From the NCBI RefSeq assembly GCF_945957355.1, contig NZ_CAMFKM010000008.1:1-64000 (forward strand): a stretch of 64,000 nucleotides of DNA, written 5' to 3'. The DNA is from an uncultured Reyranella sp. (GTDB taxonomy: Bacteria > Pseudomonadota > Alphaproteobacteria > Reyranellales > Reyranellaceae). Positions 24,737-34,288 of this stretch are shown here, in pieces. Under the pieces are notes generated by a model. It saw nothing but the letters and a program-made list of their open reading frames with translations, was not told where the DNA came from and made no database searches. The position numbers were made by a program, and so were the translations under genes. How positions within the stretch are numbered: the stretch's first letter is position 1; each line of letters opens with the position of its first letter.

Positions 24737-26547
24737 ACGCCGGACCGCACCTTCACGTAGCTGCCGGGTGCATCCTCGATCGCGGGGAGGCCGGCGGTGC
24801 CGGGCACGCGGGCAGGGACCTTCGGGCCGGAGAGGGCCGACAGCCACTTGTCCCAGTCGTGCCACCACGAGCCCGGGAATTCCTGCGCGCCGGCCTGCCA
24901 TTCGGCGAGCGTCGGCGGGTTCTTCGTCGTCTCGTTCAGCCAGTGCTGGTATTTCTTGTTTCGCGGCGGGTTGACGACGCCGGCGATGTGGCCGGAGCCC
25001 GCCAGCATGAAACGCACCGGTCCGCTGAACAACTGGGTCGCCTTGTAGACCGAACGGACCGGCGCGATGTGGTCTTCCTTGCCGGCCTGGATGTAGACCG
25101 GAATCCGGATCTTGCGCAGGTCGATCGGGACGTTGTCGAGAACGATGCCGCCCGGCTGGCTGAGCAGGTTCTTCTGGTACATGTTGCGCAGGTAGTAGCT
25201 GTGCATCGCCGCCGGCATGCGGGTGGCATCGGCGTTCCAGTACAGAAGATCGAACGGGAAGGGGTCCTTGCCCATCAAGTAGTTGTTCACGACGAACGAC
25301 CAGATGAGATCGTTGGCCCGCAACATGTTGAAGGTCGTGGCCATCTCGCTGCCTTCGAGATAGCCCTTCTTGCCCATCATCTCCTCGACGCTCGCGAGCT
25401 GGTTCTCGTCGATGAAGACGCCGAGTTCACCCGGTTCGCTGAAGTCGACCTGCGCGGTGAAGAAGGTGCAGGCCACGATCCGGTCGTCGTTGCGGGCGGC
25501 CATATAGGCCAGCGTCGCGGCCATCAGCGTGCCGCCGATGCAATAGCCGATCGCTGAGGCCTTGCGTTGTCCCGTCGCCTTCTCGATGGCGTCGAGCGCG
25601 GCGAGCGGGCCTTGGTTCATGTAGTCCTCGAACGACATCTTCGCGAGGCGCTCATCTGGGTTGACCCAGGAGATGACGAACACCGTGTAGCCCTGCTCGG
25701 TAGCCCACTTGATGAACGAATTCTCGGGCTTGAGGTCGAGGATGTAGAACTTGTTGATCCACGGCGGCACGATCAGCAGCGGGATCTCGTAGACCTCCTC
25801 GGTGGTCGGCGCGTACTGGATGAGCTGGATGATATCGTTCTGATAGACGACCTTGCCGGGCGAAGTGGCGACGTTGCCGCCGACCTTGAAGGCGTCCATG
25901 TCGGTCTGTCGGATCTCGAGCCGGCCCTTGCCGCGCTCGAGGTCGCCGAGCAGGTTCTGAAGGCCCTTGAGCAGGTTCTCGCCCTTGGTCTCGACGGTGG
26001 CCTTCACGACCTGCGGGTTGGTCAGGGCGAAATTCGACGGCGACATCGCGTCGATGAACTGGCGTGTATAGAAATCGACCTTGCGGGCGGTCTTGTCGTC
26101 GACGCCCTCGACCTCCTTGATGGTGCCCTGCAGCCACCGCGCCGTCAGCAGATAGGACTGCTTCAGATAGTCGAAGACGACCTCGTCCTTCCAGGCCGGA
26201 TCGTTGAAGCGCTTGTCGCCGCGGGCCGGCTCGGCCACCGGCTCGACCGTCTGGCCCATCATGCGTTGGGCCGTGACCTGCCAGAGCTTCATGTATTGCT
26301 GCCACAGCTCGACCTGCGCCTGGACCAGCCGGTTCGGGTCGGCCAGCAATTTGGCCGTGAAATCCATGAAGGTCTGGGTGAGATGGAGCGGGTCGGCCGG
26401 CTGCTGGCCGTCGGCCTGATAGCGTTGGGAAAAGTCCTGCAGCAGTTTCTGGCTGCGCGTGGCGATGTCCTTGAAGGCCTCCTGGAGCTTCTCGGACTCC
26501 TCCGGGGACAGGCCGCCGAGGGCTGCGGGGGCGGGACTATCGGACAT
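24733..26547 (-). CDS. phaC: Class I poly(3-hydroxyalkanoate) synthase
   Basis: The 604-residue length is typical of class I PhaC. It has the alpha/beta-hydrolase core with nucleophile Cys336 in SAIGYCIGGTL (lipase-like box with Cys), general-base aspartate in AGKEDHIAP and histidine in GSGHIAGVVNPP. It polymerises 3-hydroxyacyl-CoA into storage granules. The ATG at 26547 has an AAGGGGA site. No phaA, phaB, phasin or phaR is adjacent, so precursor genes must be elsewhere. Confidence 0.96.
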   Translation of the reverse strand: MSDSPAPAALGGLSPEESEKLQEAFKDIATRSQKLLQDFSQRYQADGQQPADPLHLTQTFMDFTAKLLADPNRLVQAQVELWQQYMKLWQVTAQRMMGQTVEPVAEPARGDKRFNDPAWKDEVVFDYLKQSYLLTARWLQGTIKEVEGVDDKTARKVDFYTRQFIDAMSPSNFALTNPQVVKATVETKGENLLKGLQNLLGDLERGKGRLEIRQTDMDAFKVGGNVATSPGKVVYQNDIIQLIQYAPTTEEVYEIPLLIVPPWINKFYILDLKPENSFIKWATEQGYTVFVISWVNPDERLAKMSFEDYMNQGPLAALDAIEKATGQRKASAIGYCIGGTLMAATLAYMAARNDDRIVACTFFTAQVDFSEPGELGVFIDENQLASVEEMMGKKGYLEGSEMATTFNMLRANDLIWSFVVNNYLMGKDPFPFDLLYWNADATRMPAAMHSYYLRNMYQKNLLSQPGGIVLDNVPIDLRKIRIPVYIQAGKEDHIAPVRSVYKATQLFSGPVRFMLAGSGHIAGVVNPPRNKKYQHWLNETTKNPPTLAEWQAGAQEFPGSWWHDWDKWLSALSGPKVPARVPGTAGLPAIEDAPGSYVKVRSGV

Positions 26548-26739
26548 GCGTTTCCCCTTCCGAATCATTGCCTTTGTGGCGTTTCTTGCGGTAAATTCAA
26601 CGCCCCGGTACCATAACTAGTGCCGACCCGGGCCGCCACTTGCCTTTCATAGGTAGGCTGCGACAACTGACGGGTCAAATTTCCTCCCGGTCTCCGCTAA
26701 ACAGGCGGAAAATCGGCTTTCAAGCGTACACAGCGGGTG

Positions 26740-27990
26740 ATGACGATGCAGCGACACCAGGACACGAACGGCAGCGGCCGCTGGCTCGGCCTGCTCGGCG
26801 TGTCGGCGCTCGCCCTCCTGAGTGGCTGCGATTGGATCGGCGGATCGACGCCGATTGGTCCACCGCCGCGTCCCGGGGCCGAAAAGGGCGTGCAGCCATC
26901 CGCCAGCATTCCGCCGGCTCCCGCCAACCCGCAATATGACGTTGGTGTCGTGGGCAGCGACGAGCGGGCCCCTCCGATCGGTTCGATCATCGCCGACAAG
27001 GGCGGCCAGAAGGCCCAGCGCGACGCCATCGAGAAGGAGCAGGCGGAGCGCGACCGGAAGGACCGTGAAGCGCGCCTGGAGCGGGAGGCCGCCGACAAGG
27101 AAGAGAAGGCGAAAGAGAAGCAGGAGGGCGCGCCAGCTCCTTCGGCAGCCCCTGTCGGTGCGCCGCCGGTGGGCGCGGGAACGATCACGTCCGATCAGGC
27201 ACCGGTCTCAGCCCCTGTACCGCCGCCGGTCCCAGTGACGAGCGCACCGATGGCGCCGCCGACCGCAGCGCCCGATCCCGCCGCAACGCCTGCGCCCATT
27301 CCTGCACCCGCACCGGCGCCTTCGGGCAATCCAAACGGGGCCTTCAGCCCGCCGCCCGGCTGGACTCCGCCTGGCGCTGAGCCTGGCTCGGTGACGACCG
27401 GTGCGCCGCCGGCCGCAGCGCCCGAGCCCACGCCGGCCGCTCCGGCGGCGCCGACGGATCCGAACAAGGCCTTCGCGCCGCAGCCGGGATGGCTGCCGCC
27501 GGGCTTCGACGTCGGCTCGGTCATGACGCTTGCGCCGTTGAAGGTCGCGTTCACGGAGCCTGTCGGCGATGCGTGTGCGGAGCCGATGCCGGTCAAGGGC
27601 AACATCGCGATGGCCCAGTCGGGCGAGGTGCCGTTCAGCGCGCTGACGTCGCCGCCGTTTGACGGCTCCCTGCAGGTCGCCGTGATCCAGTTCGGACCCT
27701 CTTCAGCAGGGCTGGACGGCGTGGACTCCACGGTGCTGGCGCGCGTGGCCAAGATCCAACGCGAGAATGGCGGGATCGTCCGAATTGTGGCGCACGCCGC
27801 GCAGGACCGCGACAATCTCGATGTGTCGCGCCGTCGCGCGTTGGCGATCGCCCAGGAACTCCGTCGGCTGGGCGTGCCGACCAGCCAGATGGTCGCTGAA
27901 GCGGCATCCGACGAGGAGCCGATCTACCAGACCAGTACCGCCCGCGGGCTCGCCGCCAACCGGCGCGTCGAAGTCTTCATCGACTTCTAG
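26740..27990 (+). CDS. OmpA-domain lipoprotein with proline-rich linker
   Basis: The product is about 416 residues. It has a lipoprotein signal ending in ALALLSGC, a charged helical stretch rich in Glu/Lys/Arg (about residues 85-135, coiled-coil-like) and a long Pro/Ala-rich linker (about 140-260). The C-terminal OmpA-like domain (about 305-416) ends with SRRRALAIAQELRRLGV and AANRRVEVFIDF, the peptidoglycan-binding pattern. Two similar PPGW motifs (FSPPPGWTPPG, FAPQPGWLPPG) recur in the linker. It probably tethers the outer membrane to the cell wall. GTG 26737 and ATG 26746 are alternative starts. Confidence 0.85.
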   Translation: MTMQRHQDTNGSGRWLGLLGVSALALLSGCDWIGGSTPIGPPPRPGAEKGVQPSASIPPAPANPQYDVGVVGSDERAPPIGSIIADKGGQKAQRDAIEKEQAERDRKDREARLEREAADKEEKAKEKQEGAPAPSAAPVGAPPVGAGTITSDQAPVSAPVPPPVPVTSAPMAPPTAAPDPAATPAPIPAPAPAPSGNPNGAFSPPPGWTPPGAEPGSVTTGAPPAAAPEPTPAAPAAPTDPNKAFAPQPGWLPPGFDVGSVMTLAPLKVAFTEPVGDACAEPMPVKGNIAMAQSGEVPFSALTSPPFDGSLQVAVIQFGPSSAGLDGVDSTVLARVAKIQRENGGIVRIVAHAAQDRDNLDVSRRRALAIAQELRRLGVPTSQMVAEAASDEEPIYQTSTARGLAANRRVEVFIDF

Positions 27991-28009
27991 GCACCGAAGG
28001 AAGAAAGAC

Positions 28010-29266
28010 ATGGACGACTCGGAATTCCACCGCCTGAAGCGCCTTCCGCCCTACGTTTTCGCGGAAGTGAACGCCATGAAGGCGCGCGCCCGCGCCGCCG
28101 GCCAGGACGTGATCGACCTCGGCATGGGCAACCCCGACTTGCCGACGGCCCCGCACATCGTGGCCAAGCTCGCCGAGGCCGCTGCGAATCCGCGCGCCCA
28201 CGGCTACTCCGCCTCGCGCGGGATTCCCGGTCTGCGCAAGGCGCAGGCCGCCTACTATGCGCGTCGCTTCGGCGTCGAACTCGATCCCGAGAGCGAGATC
28301 ATCGTCACGCTCGGCTCGAAGGAAGGTCTCGCCAACCTCGCGCAGGCGATCACCTCGCCGGGTGATACGGTCCTGGTGCCCAATCCCAGCTACCCGATCC
28401 ATCCCTACGGCTTCATCATTGCCGGCGGTTCCGTGCGCCACATTCCGGTGCCGGGCTCGACCTCGATCGAGGAATTCCTGCCGGCCCTCGAGCGGGCGGT
28501 GCGCCATGCCGTGCCGAAGCCGCTGGCGCTGGTGCTGAACTATCCGTCCAACCCGACGGCCCAGGTCGTCGATCTCGATTTCTATGCGGCCATCGTCGAT
28601 TTCTGCAAGCGCCAGGGCATCTGGATCCTGTCCGACCTGGCCTATGCCGAGATCTATTTCGACGGCGTGCCGCCGCCGTCGGTGCTGCAGGTACCCGGTG
28701 CGCGAGACATCGCGATCGAATTCACCTCGATGAGCAAGACCTACTCGATGGCCGGCTGGCGCATGGGCTTCGCGGCCGGCAACAAGACGCTCATTCAGGC
28801 GCTCACCCGCATCAAGTCCTATCTCGACTACGGCGCGTTCACGCCGATCCAGGTGGCGGCGACGGCCGCACTGAATGGGCCGCAGGACTGTATCGAGGAG
28901 GCCCGCAACACCTACAAGGAACGGCGCGACGTCCTCATCGAAGGGCTGAAGGGCGCGGGCTGGGACCTGCCGTCACCGTCGGCCAGCATGTTCGCCTGGG
29001 CGCCGCTGCCCAAGGACTTCGCCGAGCTGGGATCGCTGGCCTTTTCCAAGCTGCTGCTGACCCAGGCCAACGTCGCACTGTCGCCCGGCATCGGGTTCGG
29101 CGAGCATGGCGACGCGCATGTCCGCATCGCGCTGGTGGAGAACAAGCACCGTATCCGCCAGGCCGTCCGCAACATCCGGCAGGTGCTGGCCGACCCGGGC
29201 CGCTCCATCGACCTGTACCTGCGCGGTGTTGGGGACAACATCACACCGATCAAGGCTCGCGCCTGA
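28010..29266 (+). CDS. alaC: Class I/II PLP-dependent aminotransferase (AlaC-like)
   Basis: The 418-residue fold-type I aminotransferase begins RLPPYVFAEVNAMKARA and has DLGMGNPDLPTAPHIV, NYPSNPTAQVV, the PLP lysine in FTSMSKTYSMAGWRMGFAAG and the C-terminal arginine in HVRIALVENKHRIRQA. It resembles E. coli AlaC (glutamate-pyruvate aminotransferase); many alphaproteobacterial relatives are named LL-diaminopimelate aminotransferase, so substrate is open. It precedes hom by 25 bp, linking it with aspartate-family amino acid metabolism. Confidence 0.85.
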   Translation: MDDSEFHRLKRLPPYVFAEVNAMKARARAAGQDVIDLGMGNPDLPTAPHIVAKLAEAAANPRAHGYSASRGIPGLRKAQAAYYARRFGVELDPESEIIVTLGSKEGLANLAQAITSPGDTVLVPNPSYPIHPYGFIIAGGSVRHIPVPGSTSIEEFLPALERAVRHAVPKPLALVLNYPSNPTAQVVDLDFYAAIVDFCKRQGIWILSDLAYAEIYFDGVPPPSVLQVPGARDIAIEFTSMSKTYSMAGWRMGFAAGNKTLIQALTRIKSYLDYGAFTPIQVAATAALNGPQDCIEEARNTYKERRDVLIEGLKGAGWDLPSPSASMFAWAPLPKDFAELGSLAFSKLLLTQANVALSPGIGFGEHGDAHVRIALVENKHRIRQAVRNIRQVLADPGRSIDLYLRGVGDNITPIKARA

Positions 29267-29291
29267 CCCCATCCTGTCGTATCAGGCGCCC

Positions 29292-30584
29292 ATGAATTCT
29301 CCTCTCAGGATCGGCATCGCCGGGCTCGGCACCGTGGGTGCAGGCGTGGTGAAGCTGCTGGCCGAACATGGCCGGCTTCTCGCGTTGCGTGGCGGACGGC
29401 CTCTCAAGGTCGTCGCCGTCAGTGCCCGCAGCAAGTCCAAGAAGCGCGACATCGACCTCACCGGCCTGCGCTGGGAGAAGGACCCGATGGCGCTGGCGAC
29501 CGCGCCGGACATCGACGTCGTCGTCGAACTGATCGGCGGCTCCGGTGGCGTGGCGCGCCGTCTGGTGCAGAAGGCGCTGGCCTCGGGCAAGCATGTCGTC
29601 ACTGCAAACAAGGCGCTGCTCGCGCTGCACGGCGCGGAACTCGCCGCGGCGGCGGAGAAGAAGCAGCGCATCCTCGCCTTCGAGGCGGCGGTTGCGGGCG
29701 GCATTCCGATCATAAAGGCGCTGCGCGAGGGCCTGGTCGGCAACCGCGTGAAGCGGCTCTATGGCATTCTCAACGGAACCTGCAATTACATCCTGACGAC
29801 CATGCGCGAGACCGGCCGCGACTTCGGCGTCGTGCTGGCCGAGGCACAGGCGGCGGGCTACGCCGAGGCTGATCCGACCTTCGACGTCGACGGTATCGAT
29901 GCCGCCCACAAGCTCGCGGTGCTGACCGGTGCGGCGTTCGGGGCCAAGGTCGACTTCGCGGGCGTCCATGTCGAAGGCATCCGCCGCATCACCTCGATGG
30001 ACATCGAGTTCGCGGAGGAGCTCGGTTACCGTATCAAGCTGCTGGGCCTGGCGCGCGAGACACGCTACGGCATCGAGCAGCGCGTGCATCCCTGCATGGT
30101 GCCGCTCGACACGCCGATTGCCCACATCGAGGGCGTGTTCAACGCCGTTGTCGTCGAAGGCGACTACGTCGGCACGACGATGTTCCAGGGTCGCGGCGCC
30201 GGGCAGGGGCCGACCGCCTCGGCCGTCGTCGCCGACCTGGTGGATGTGGCGCGCGGACGGCACATGCCGGCCTTCGTCGTCCCGGCCGACAAGCTTGCGA
30301 CCAAGAAGGCGTCGCCGATCGACCGCCATGTCGGGGCCTACTACATGCGCCTGATGGTGCAGGACCGGCCGGGCGTGATCGCCGCCGTGTCGGGCGCGCT
30401 TGCGAAGGAACGCATCTCGCTCGAATCGATGCTGCAGCGCGGCCGCTCCGAGTCGGGAGAAGTACCGGTGGTGCTGACCACCCATGAAACCGAAGAGGCT
30501 GCGATGCAGCGCGCCCTGTCGCGCATCGCCAAGCTCGGCGCTGTCGCCGAGGAGCCGTGCATGATCAGGATAGAGGCTTTCTAG
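29292..30584 (+). CDS. hom: Homoserine dehydrogenase
   Basis: The 430-residue enzyme has an N-terminal NAD(P) site (IGIAGLGTVGAGVV, residues 7-20), the catalytic domain with KRLYGILNGTCNYILTTM and AEADPTFDVDGIDAAHKLAV, and a C-terminal ACT domain (about 350-430: YYMRLMVQDRPGVIAAVSGA) that normally mediates threonine feedback. It reduces aspartate semialdehyde to homoserine for threonine and methionine. It lies in the order aminotransferase - hom - glpX - recJ seen in many alphaproteobacteria. Confidence 0.97.
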   Translation: MNSPLRIGIAGLGTVGAGVVKLLAEHGRLLALRGGRPLKVVAVSARSKSKKRDIDLTGLRWEKDPMALATAPDIDVVVELIGGSGGVARRLVQKALASGKHVVTANKALLALHGAELAAAAEKKQRILAFEAAVAGGIPIIKALREGLVGNRVKRLYGILNGTCNYILTTMRETGRDFGVVLAEAQAAGYAEADPTFDVDGIDAAHKLAVLTGAAFGAKVDFAGVHVEGIRRITSMDIEFAEELGYRIKLLGLARETRYGIEQRVHPCMVPLDTPIAHIEGVFNAVVVEGDYVGTTMFQGRGAGQGPTASAVVADLVDVARGRHMPAFVVPADKLATKKASPIDRHVGAYYMRLMVQDRPGVIAAVSGALAKERISLESMLQRGRSESGEVPVVLTTHETEEAAMQRALSRIAKLGAVAEEPCMIRIEAF

Positions 30585-30614
30585 AGGGCGAAAAGAGACG
30601 CCGCGGAGGAGACG

Positions 30615-31613
30615 ATGGCCGAGATGAGAGAAGAGACCGGCAAGATGGACCGCAACCTCGCGCTGGAAGCGGTGCGGGTGACCGAGGCGGCTGCCCTTGC
30701 CGCCTCCAAGTTGATGGGCCGCGGTGATGAGAAGGCGGCCGATCAGGCCGCTGTCGACGCCATGCGCACCTCGCTCAATTCGCTGAACATCGAAGGCACC
30801 GTCGTGATCGGCGAGGGCGAGCGCGATGAGGCGCCGATGCTCTATATCGGCGAGAAGGTCGGCATGGGCGGCGGACCGAAGATCGACATTGCGCTCGACC
30901 CGCTGGAAGGCACGACCATCACCGCCAAGGGCTTGCCCAATTCGCTGGCCGTCATGGCGATGGCCGAGCACGGCGGGTTCCTCAACGCGCCCGACGTCTA
31001 CATGGACAAGATCGCCGTCGGCGGCGGCCTTCCCGATGGCATCGTCGATCTCGACAAGAGCGTGGCGCAGAATCTCGGCGACCTTGCCAAGGCGAAGAAG
31101 GTCGACGTTAACGACCTCGTGGTCTGCATCCTCGACCGGCCGCGTCATTCCGAGCTGATCGCCAAGGTCCGCGAGGCCGGTGCGCGCATCATGCTGATCG
31201 GCGACGGAGACGTGTCAGGCGTGATCGCCACCTCGACCGGCGATTCCGGCATCGACATCTACATGGGGTCAGGCGGCGCGCCGGAAGGCGTGCTGGCGGC
31301 GGCGGCGTTGCGCGCCATCGGCGGGCAGATCCAGGGCCGGCTGTTGTTCCGCAACGACGACGAGAAGGCCCGTGCCAAGAAGTGGGGCATCACGGACCTC
31401 AACCGCAAGTACTCGATGACCGACATGGCCAAGGGCGACGTTATGTTCGCGGCCACTGGCGTCACCTCGGGTTCGATGCTGAAGGGCGTGCGCCGCTTCC
31501 ACAACGGCGCCGAGACGCATTCCATCGTGATGAGGTCCAAGACCGGCACCGTGCGCTGGGTGTCTGCCCACCACAATTTCTCGATCAAAACCGGCCTGCC
31601 GAGCTGGGCGTAA
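30615..31613 (+). CDS. glpX: Class II fructose-1,6-bisphosphatase
   Basis: The 332-residue GlpX-type phosphatase shows RNLALEAVRVTEAAALAASK, GEGERDEAPMLYIGE, the metal-binding DIALDPLEGTTITAKG and GSGGAPEGVLAAAALRAIGG. It removes the 1-phosphate of fructose 1,6-bisphosphate in gluconeogenesis or the Calvin cycle. GGAGGAGA precedes the ATG at 30615, 30 bp after hom. Confidence 0.96.
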   Translation: MAEMREETGKMDRNLALEAVRVTEAAALAASKLMGRGDEKAADQAAVDAMRTSLNSLNIEGTVVIGEGERDEAPMLYIGEKVGMGGGPKIDIALDPLEGTTITAKGLPNSLAVMAMAEHGGFLNAPDVYMDKIAVGGGLPDGIVDLDKSVAQNLGDLAKAKKVDVNDLVVCILDRPRHSELIAKVREAGARIMLIGDGDVSGVIATSTGDSGIDIYMGSGGAPEGVLAAAALRAIGGQIQGRLLFRNDDEKARAKKWGITDLNRKYSMTDMAKGDVMFAATGVTSGSMLKGVRRFHNGAETHSIVMRSKTGTVRWVSAHHNFSIKTGLPSWA

Positions 31614-31674
31614 GCCCGGCATCGTCGGCCGACTCCCGGCGCGTATCCACCGCGCCGTGGGCTAGGGTGGCCGC

Positions 31675-33495
31675 ATGTCCGACGTTTCAAGAACCGAGCG
31701 CCCGGCCTTTCTGGGCGTCGAGCGCTCGCTGACGGGAAAGCGCTGGGCCACGCGGCTCGGCGACGAGCGCCAGGCGCTGGCGATCGCGCAGCGCCACGGC
31801 CTGCCCGACGCAATCAGCCGGCTACTGGCGGCGCGCGACGTCGGCCTCGACTCGGTCGGGGATTTCCTCGAGCCGACGCTCCGCAAGTTCCTGCCCGACC
31901 CGTCGCACCTCAAGGACATGGACGCCGCGGTCGACCGCCTGGTGCGTGCCGTGCGGACGGGCGAGCGTATCGTCGTGTTCGGCGATTACGATGTCGACGG
32001 CGCCACCTCGTCGGCGCTGCTGCTGCGCTTCTTCCGCGCCGTCGGCGGCAATATCGGCGTCTACATCCCGGACCGGCGCAAGGAAGGCTACGGCCCCAAT
32101 GCGCCGGCGCTGCTCAAGATCAGGGAGGAGGGCGCCTCGGTCGTCGTCACGGTCGACTGCGGCATCACCGCCTTCGAGCCGCTGGCCGAAGCCAAACGCG
32201 CCGGCCTCGACCTGATCGTGATCGACCACCACATGGCCGAGATCGCGTTGCCCGAGGCGGTGGCCGTGGTCGATCCCAACCGGCTGGACGACGAAAGCCC
32301 GCACAAGCATCTGGCCGCCGTTGGCGTCGCCTTTCTCCTGGCCGTCGGCGTCAACCGCGCGCTGCGTGAGGCCGGTTGGTACGGTACGGCGCGGCCGGAG
32401 CCTGATCTGCGGCAATGGCTAGACCTCGTGGCGCTGGGCACGGTCTGCGATGTCGTGCCCTTGCTCGGCGTCAACCGTGCCCTGGTGAAAGCCGGTCTCC
32501 AGGTGATGGCACAGCGCCGCAATGCCGGGCTCACGGCGCTCGCCGACGTGGCGCGTCTCAAGGAGGCTCCGGAGGCCTATCACCTGGGGTTCCTGCTGGG
32601 GCCGCGGGTCAACGCCGGCGGCCGCGTCGGCCAGGCCGATCTCGGGGCGCGCCTGCTCTCCAGCGACGATCCGCACGAGGTCGGTGCGCTCGCCGTCCGG
32701 CTCGACGAGTTCAACGCCGAGCGCCGCGCCATCGAACGGGATGTTCTCGACCAGGCGATCACCCGGATCGAGGCCATGTACGGGCCGAATCGCAACAGCC
32801 TGCCGTCGGCACTGCTGGTCGAGAGCGAGGGGTGGCATGTCGGCGTGATCGGCATCGTGGCCAGTCGCCTGGTCGAGCGTTACGGGAGGCCGGCCTTCGT
32901 AGTCGGCATGGACGGGGCGCTGGGCAAGGGCTCGGGCCGCTCGGTTCGTGGCGTCGACCTCGGCGCCGTCGTGATCGCGGCACGCCAGGCGGGGTTGCTG
33001 GTCAACGGCGGCGGCCACGCCATGGCGGCCGGCCTCACCGTGGGGCGCGATTCACTGCCCGAGTTGACCCGCTTCCTCGACGAACGGATCGCCCCGCAAC
33101 TCGGCGCCGCGCCGCCGGTCCGCGAACTCGGGATCGACGCCGCCCTGGCGCCAGCGGCCGCCACCGCGGAACTGGTGTCGATGATCGAGCGCGCCGGGCC
33201 GTTCGGCGCGGGCAATGCGCAGCCGCGCTTCGCTCTCACCGGCGTCCGCGTCAGCTATGCCCAGCCAGTGGGCGAGGGGCATGTCCGCTGCACCCTGGTG
33301 GGGGCAGAGCGCGGCCGGGTCGACGCCATCGCATTCCGGGCCAACGAGAGCGCCCTGGGGCCTGCTCTGATGGATTCCGCGCGGCCCGTGCTGCATGTCG
33401 CCGGATCGCTCAAAATCGACCGTTTTGGTGGCCGCGAAACGGTTCGCCTGCAGATCGACGACGCCGCCACCACTGCCGGCTCTGTGCTCGCTTGA
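31675..33495 (+). CDS. recJ: Single-stranded-DNA-specific exonuclease RecJ
   Basis: The 606-residue nuclease has DHH-family motifs: GDYDVDGATSSALL (metal aspartates, residues 103-116) and IVIDHHMAE (DHH at 184-186), with the DHHA1 motif VNGGGHAMAAGLTV. A C-terminal OB-fold follows (about 490-600). It degrades 5' ends of single strands in recombinational and mismatch repair. A tRNA-Glu gene follows 42 bp downstream. Confidence 0.97.
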   Translation: MSDVSRTERPAFLGVERSLTGKRWATRLGDERQALAIAQRHGLPDAISRLLAARDVGLDSVGDFLEPTLRKFLPDPSHLKDMDAAVDRLVRAVRTGERIVVFGDYDVDGATSSALLLRFFRAVGGNIGVYIPDRRKEGYGPNAPALLKIREEGASVVVTVDCGITAFEPLAEAKRAGLDLIVIDHHMAEIALPEAVAVVDPNRLDDESPHKHLAAVGVAFLLAVGVNRALREAGWYGTARPEPDLRQWLDLVALGTVCDVVPLLGVNRALVKAGLQVMAQRRNAGLTALADVARLKEAPEAYHLGFLLGPRVNAGGRVGQADLGARLLSSDDPHEVGALAVRLDEFNAERRAIERDVLDQAITRIEAMYGPNRNSLPSALLVESEGWHVGVIGIVASRLVERYGRPAFVVGMDGALGKGSGRSVRGVDLGAVVIAARQAGLLVNGGGHAMAAGLTVGRDSLPELTRFLDERIAPQLGAAPPVRELGIDAALAPAAATAELVSMIERAGPFGAGNAQPRFALTGVRVSYAQPVGEGHVRCTLVGAERGRVDAIAFRANESALGPALMDSARPVLHVAGSLKIDRFGGRETVRLQIDDAATTAGSVLA

Positions 33496-33537
33496 TTTCC
33501 GGCGTTCAAGCCGGTATCTCAGCCGCTCTTCGGCTTC

Positions 33538-33613
33538 GTTCCCTTCGTCTAGAGGCCTAGGACACTGCCCTTTCACGGCGGCGACACGGGTTCGAATCCC
33601 GTAGGGAACGCCA
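33538..33613 (+). tRNA. tRNA-Glu (anticodon UUC)
   Basis: This is a 76-base cloverleaf with encoded CCA. The acceptor GTTCCCT (33538-33544) pairs with AGGGAAC (33603-33609). The anticodon loop CTTTCAC has anticodon TTC, and the T arm is ACGGGTTCGAATCCCGT. The 3' end is the left attachment site of the element that follows. Confidence 0.97.
33597..33613 (+). repeat. attL (17-bp direct repeat, within tRNA-Glu)
   Basis: Identical to 35885-35901. It covers the end of the T arm, the acceptor strand and CCA, so the tRNA stays intact after integration. Confidence 0.8.
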
Positions 33614-33697
33614 GCGCCTGCTGGACTTGTCGATAATATCCATAAAACATTGCTGCTCAGGCGTTTCAGTGACCTTTGGCGATGCTGTTGCTTAGCC

Positions 33698-33717
33698 CGA
33701 TTTGGAGTAGGTTTTTG
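33698..33717 (+). repeat. 20-bp subterminal direct repeat, left copy
   Basis: CGATTTGGAGTAGGTTTTTG is identical to 35794-35813. The left copy is followed by a second TTGGAGTAGGT unit, forming a short tandem array directly before the M41-like gene and supplying its GGAG-type ribosome site. Position inside both ends suggests recombinase arm sites. Confidence 0.65.
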
Positions 33718-33730
33718 GAGTAGGTCCGTA

Positions 33731-34288
33731 ATGCTTCCCGCAGAAGGCTTTGAACTGGCCGCGCACGAGGTTGGGCACGCCGTTGTCGCTCACATATTTG
33801 GCGCCAAGGTGTCAGAAATCCGCGTCAATCCCCAGACTCGCAATGGCGGGATGGACCTAGAAGACGCCTTTCCTGCAGAGAAGTGGCGAGAGGACCTATT
33901 GATCTCGATAGCCGGGGAAGTAGCTCAGAGGAAAATCACCGACCGGCCCGAAGCGCTGGTGGACGGAAGGGGGCACTGTAGCTGGGCGCACGATTCGACC
34001 AGAGCGGCAGCCCTGATTAGCGCGCATCTGAACGCGGCGCACGCGGATGCGTCAGCCGATAGCGACGAGCCGTTTTACCAGTTGCTTGAAAACGCCTACC
34101 GCGCCGTTGAGAGCCTACTGCACGACTACTACGTATGGGGCGCGGTGCTAGTGGCGTCGGATGAATTGATCAACAAGGCATGGAAGCTGTCTGGCGAGGA
34201 ATTCAGGGCCGTTGTTTCGCCTCTGCTGGATGACAGGAGAGAAACGCTCATTAGGAGCCTGAAGCTGGAACGGCTAACGCTGTCGTGA
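33731..34288 (+). CDS. Stand-alone FtsH-peptidase-like (M41-type) zinc metallopeptidase
   Basis: The 185-residue protein has a zincin motif His12-Glu13-x-x-His16 (FELAAHEVGHAVVAH). It is followed by an ISIAGEVAQRKITD segment and HDSTRAAAL with Asp88, which line up with the AG-x-AE and third zinc ligand Asp of FtsH peptidase domains. There is no AAA+ ATPase domain and no membrane helix, unlike FtsH, so it would be a soluble ATP-independent peptidase or a degenerate relative. It is first of a GTGA-coupled pair. Base composition differs from the chromosome. The family call rests on motif order only. Confidence 0.6.
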   Translation: MLPAEGFELAAHEVGHAVVAHIFGAKVSEIRVNPQTRNGGMDLEDAFPAEKWREDLLISIAGEVAQRKITDRPEALVDGRGHCSWAHDSTRAAALISAHLNAAHADASADSDEPFYQLLENAYRAVESLLHDYYVWGAVLVASDELINKAWKLSGEEFRAVVSPLLDDRRETLIRSLKLERLTLS

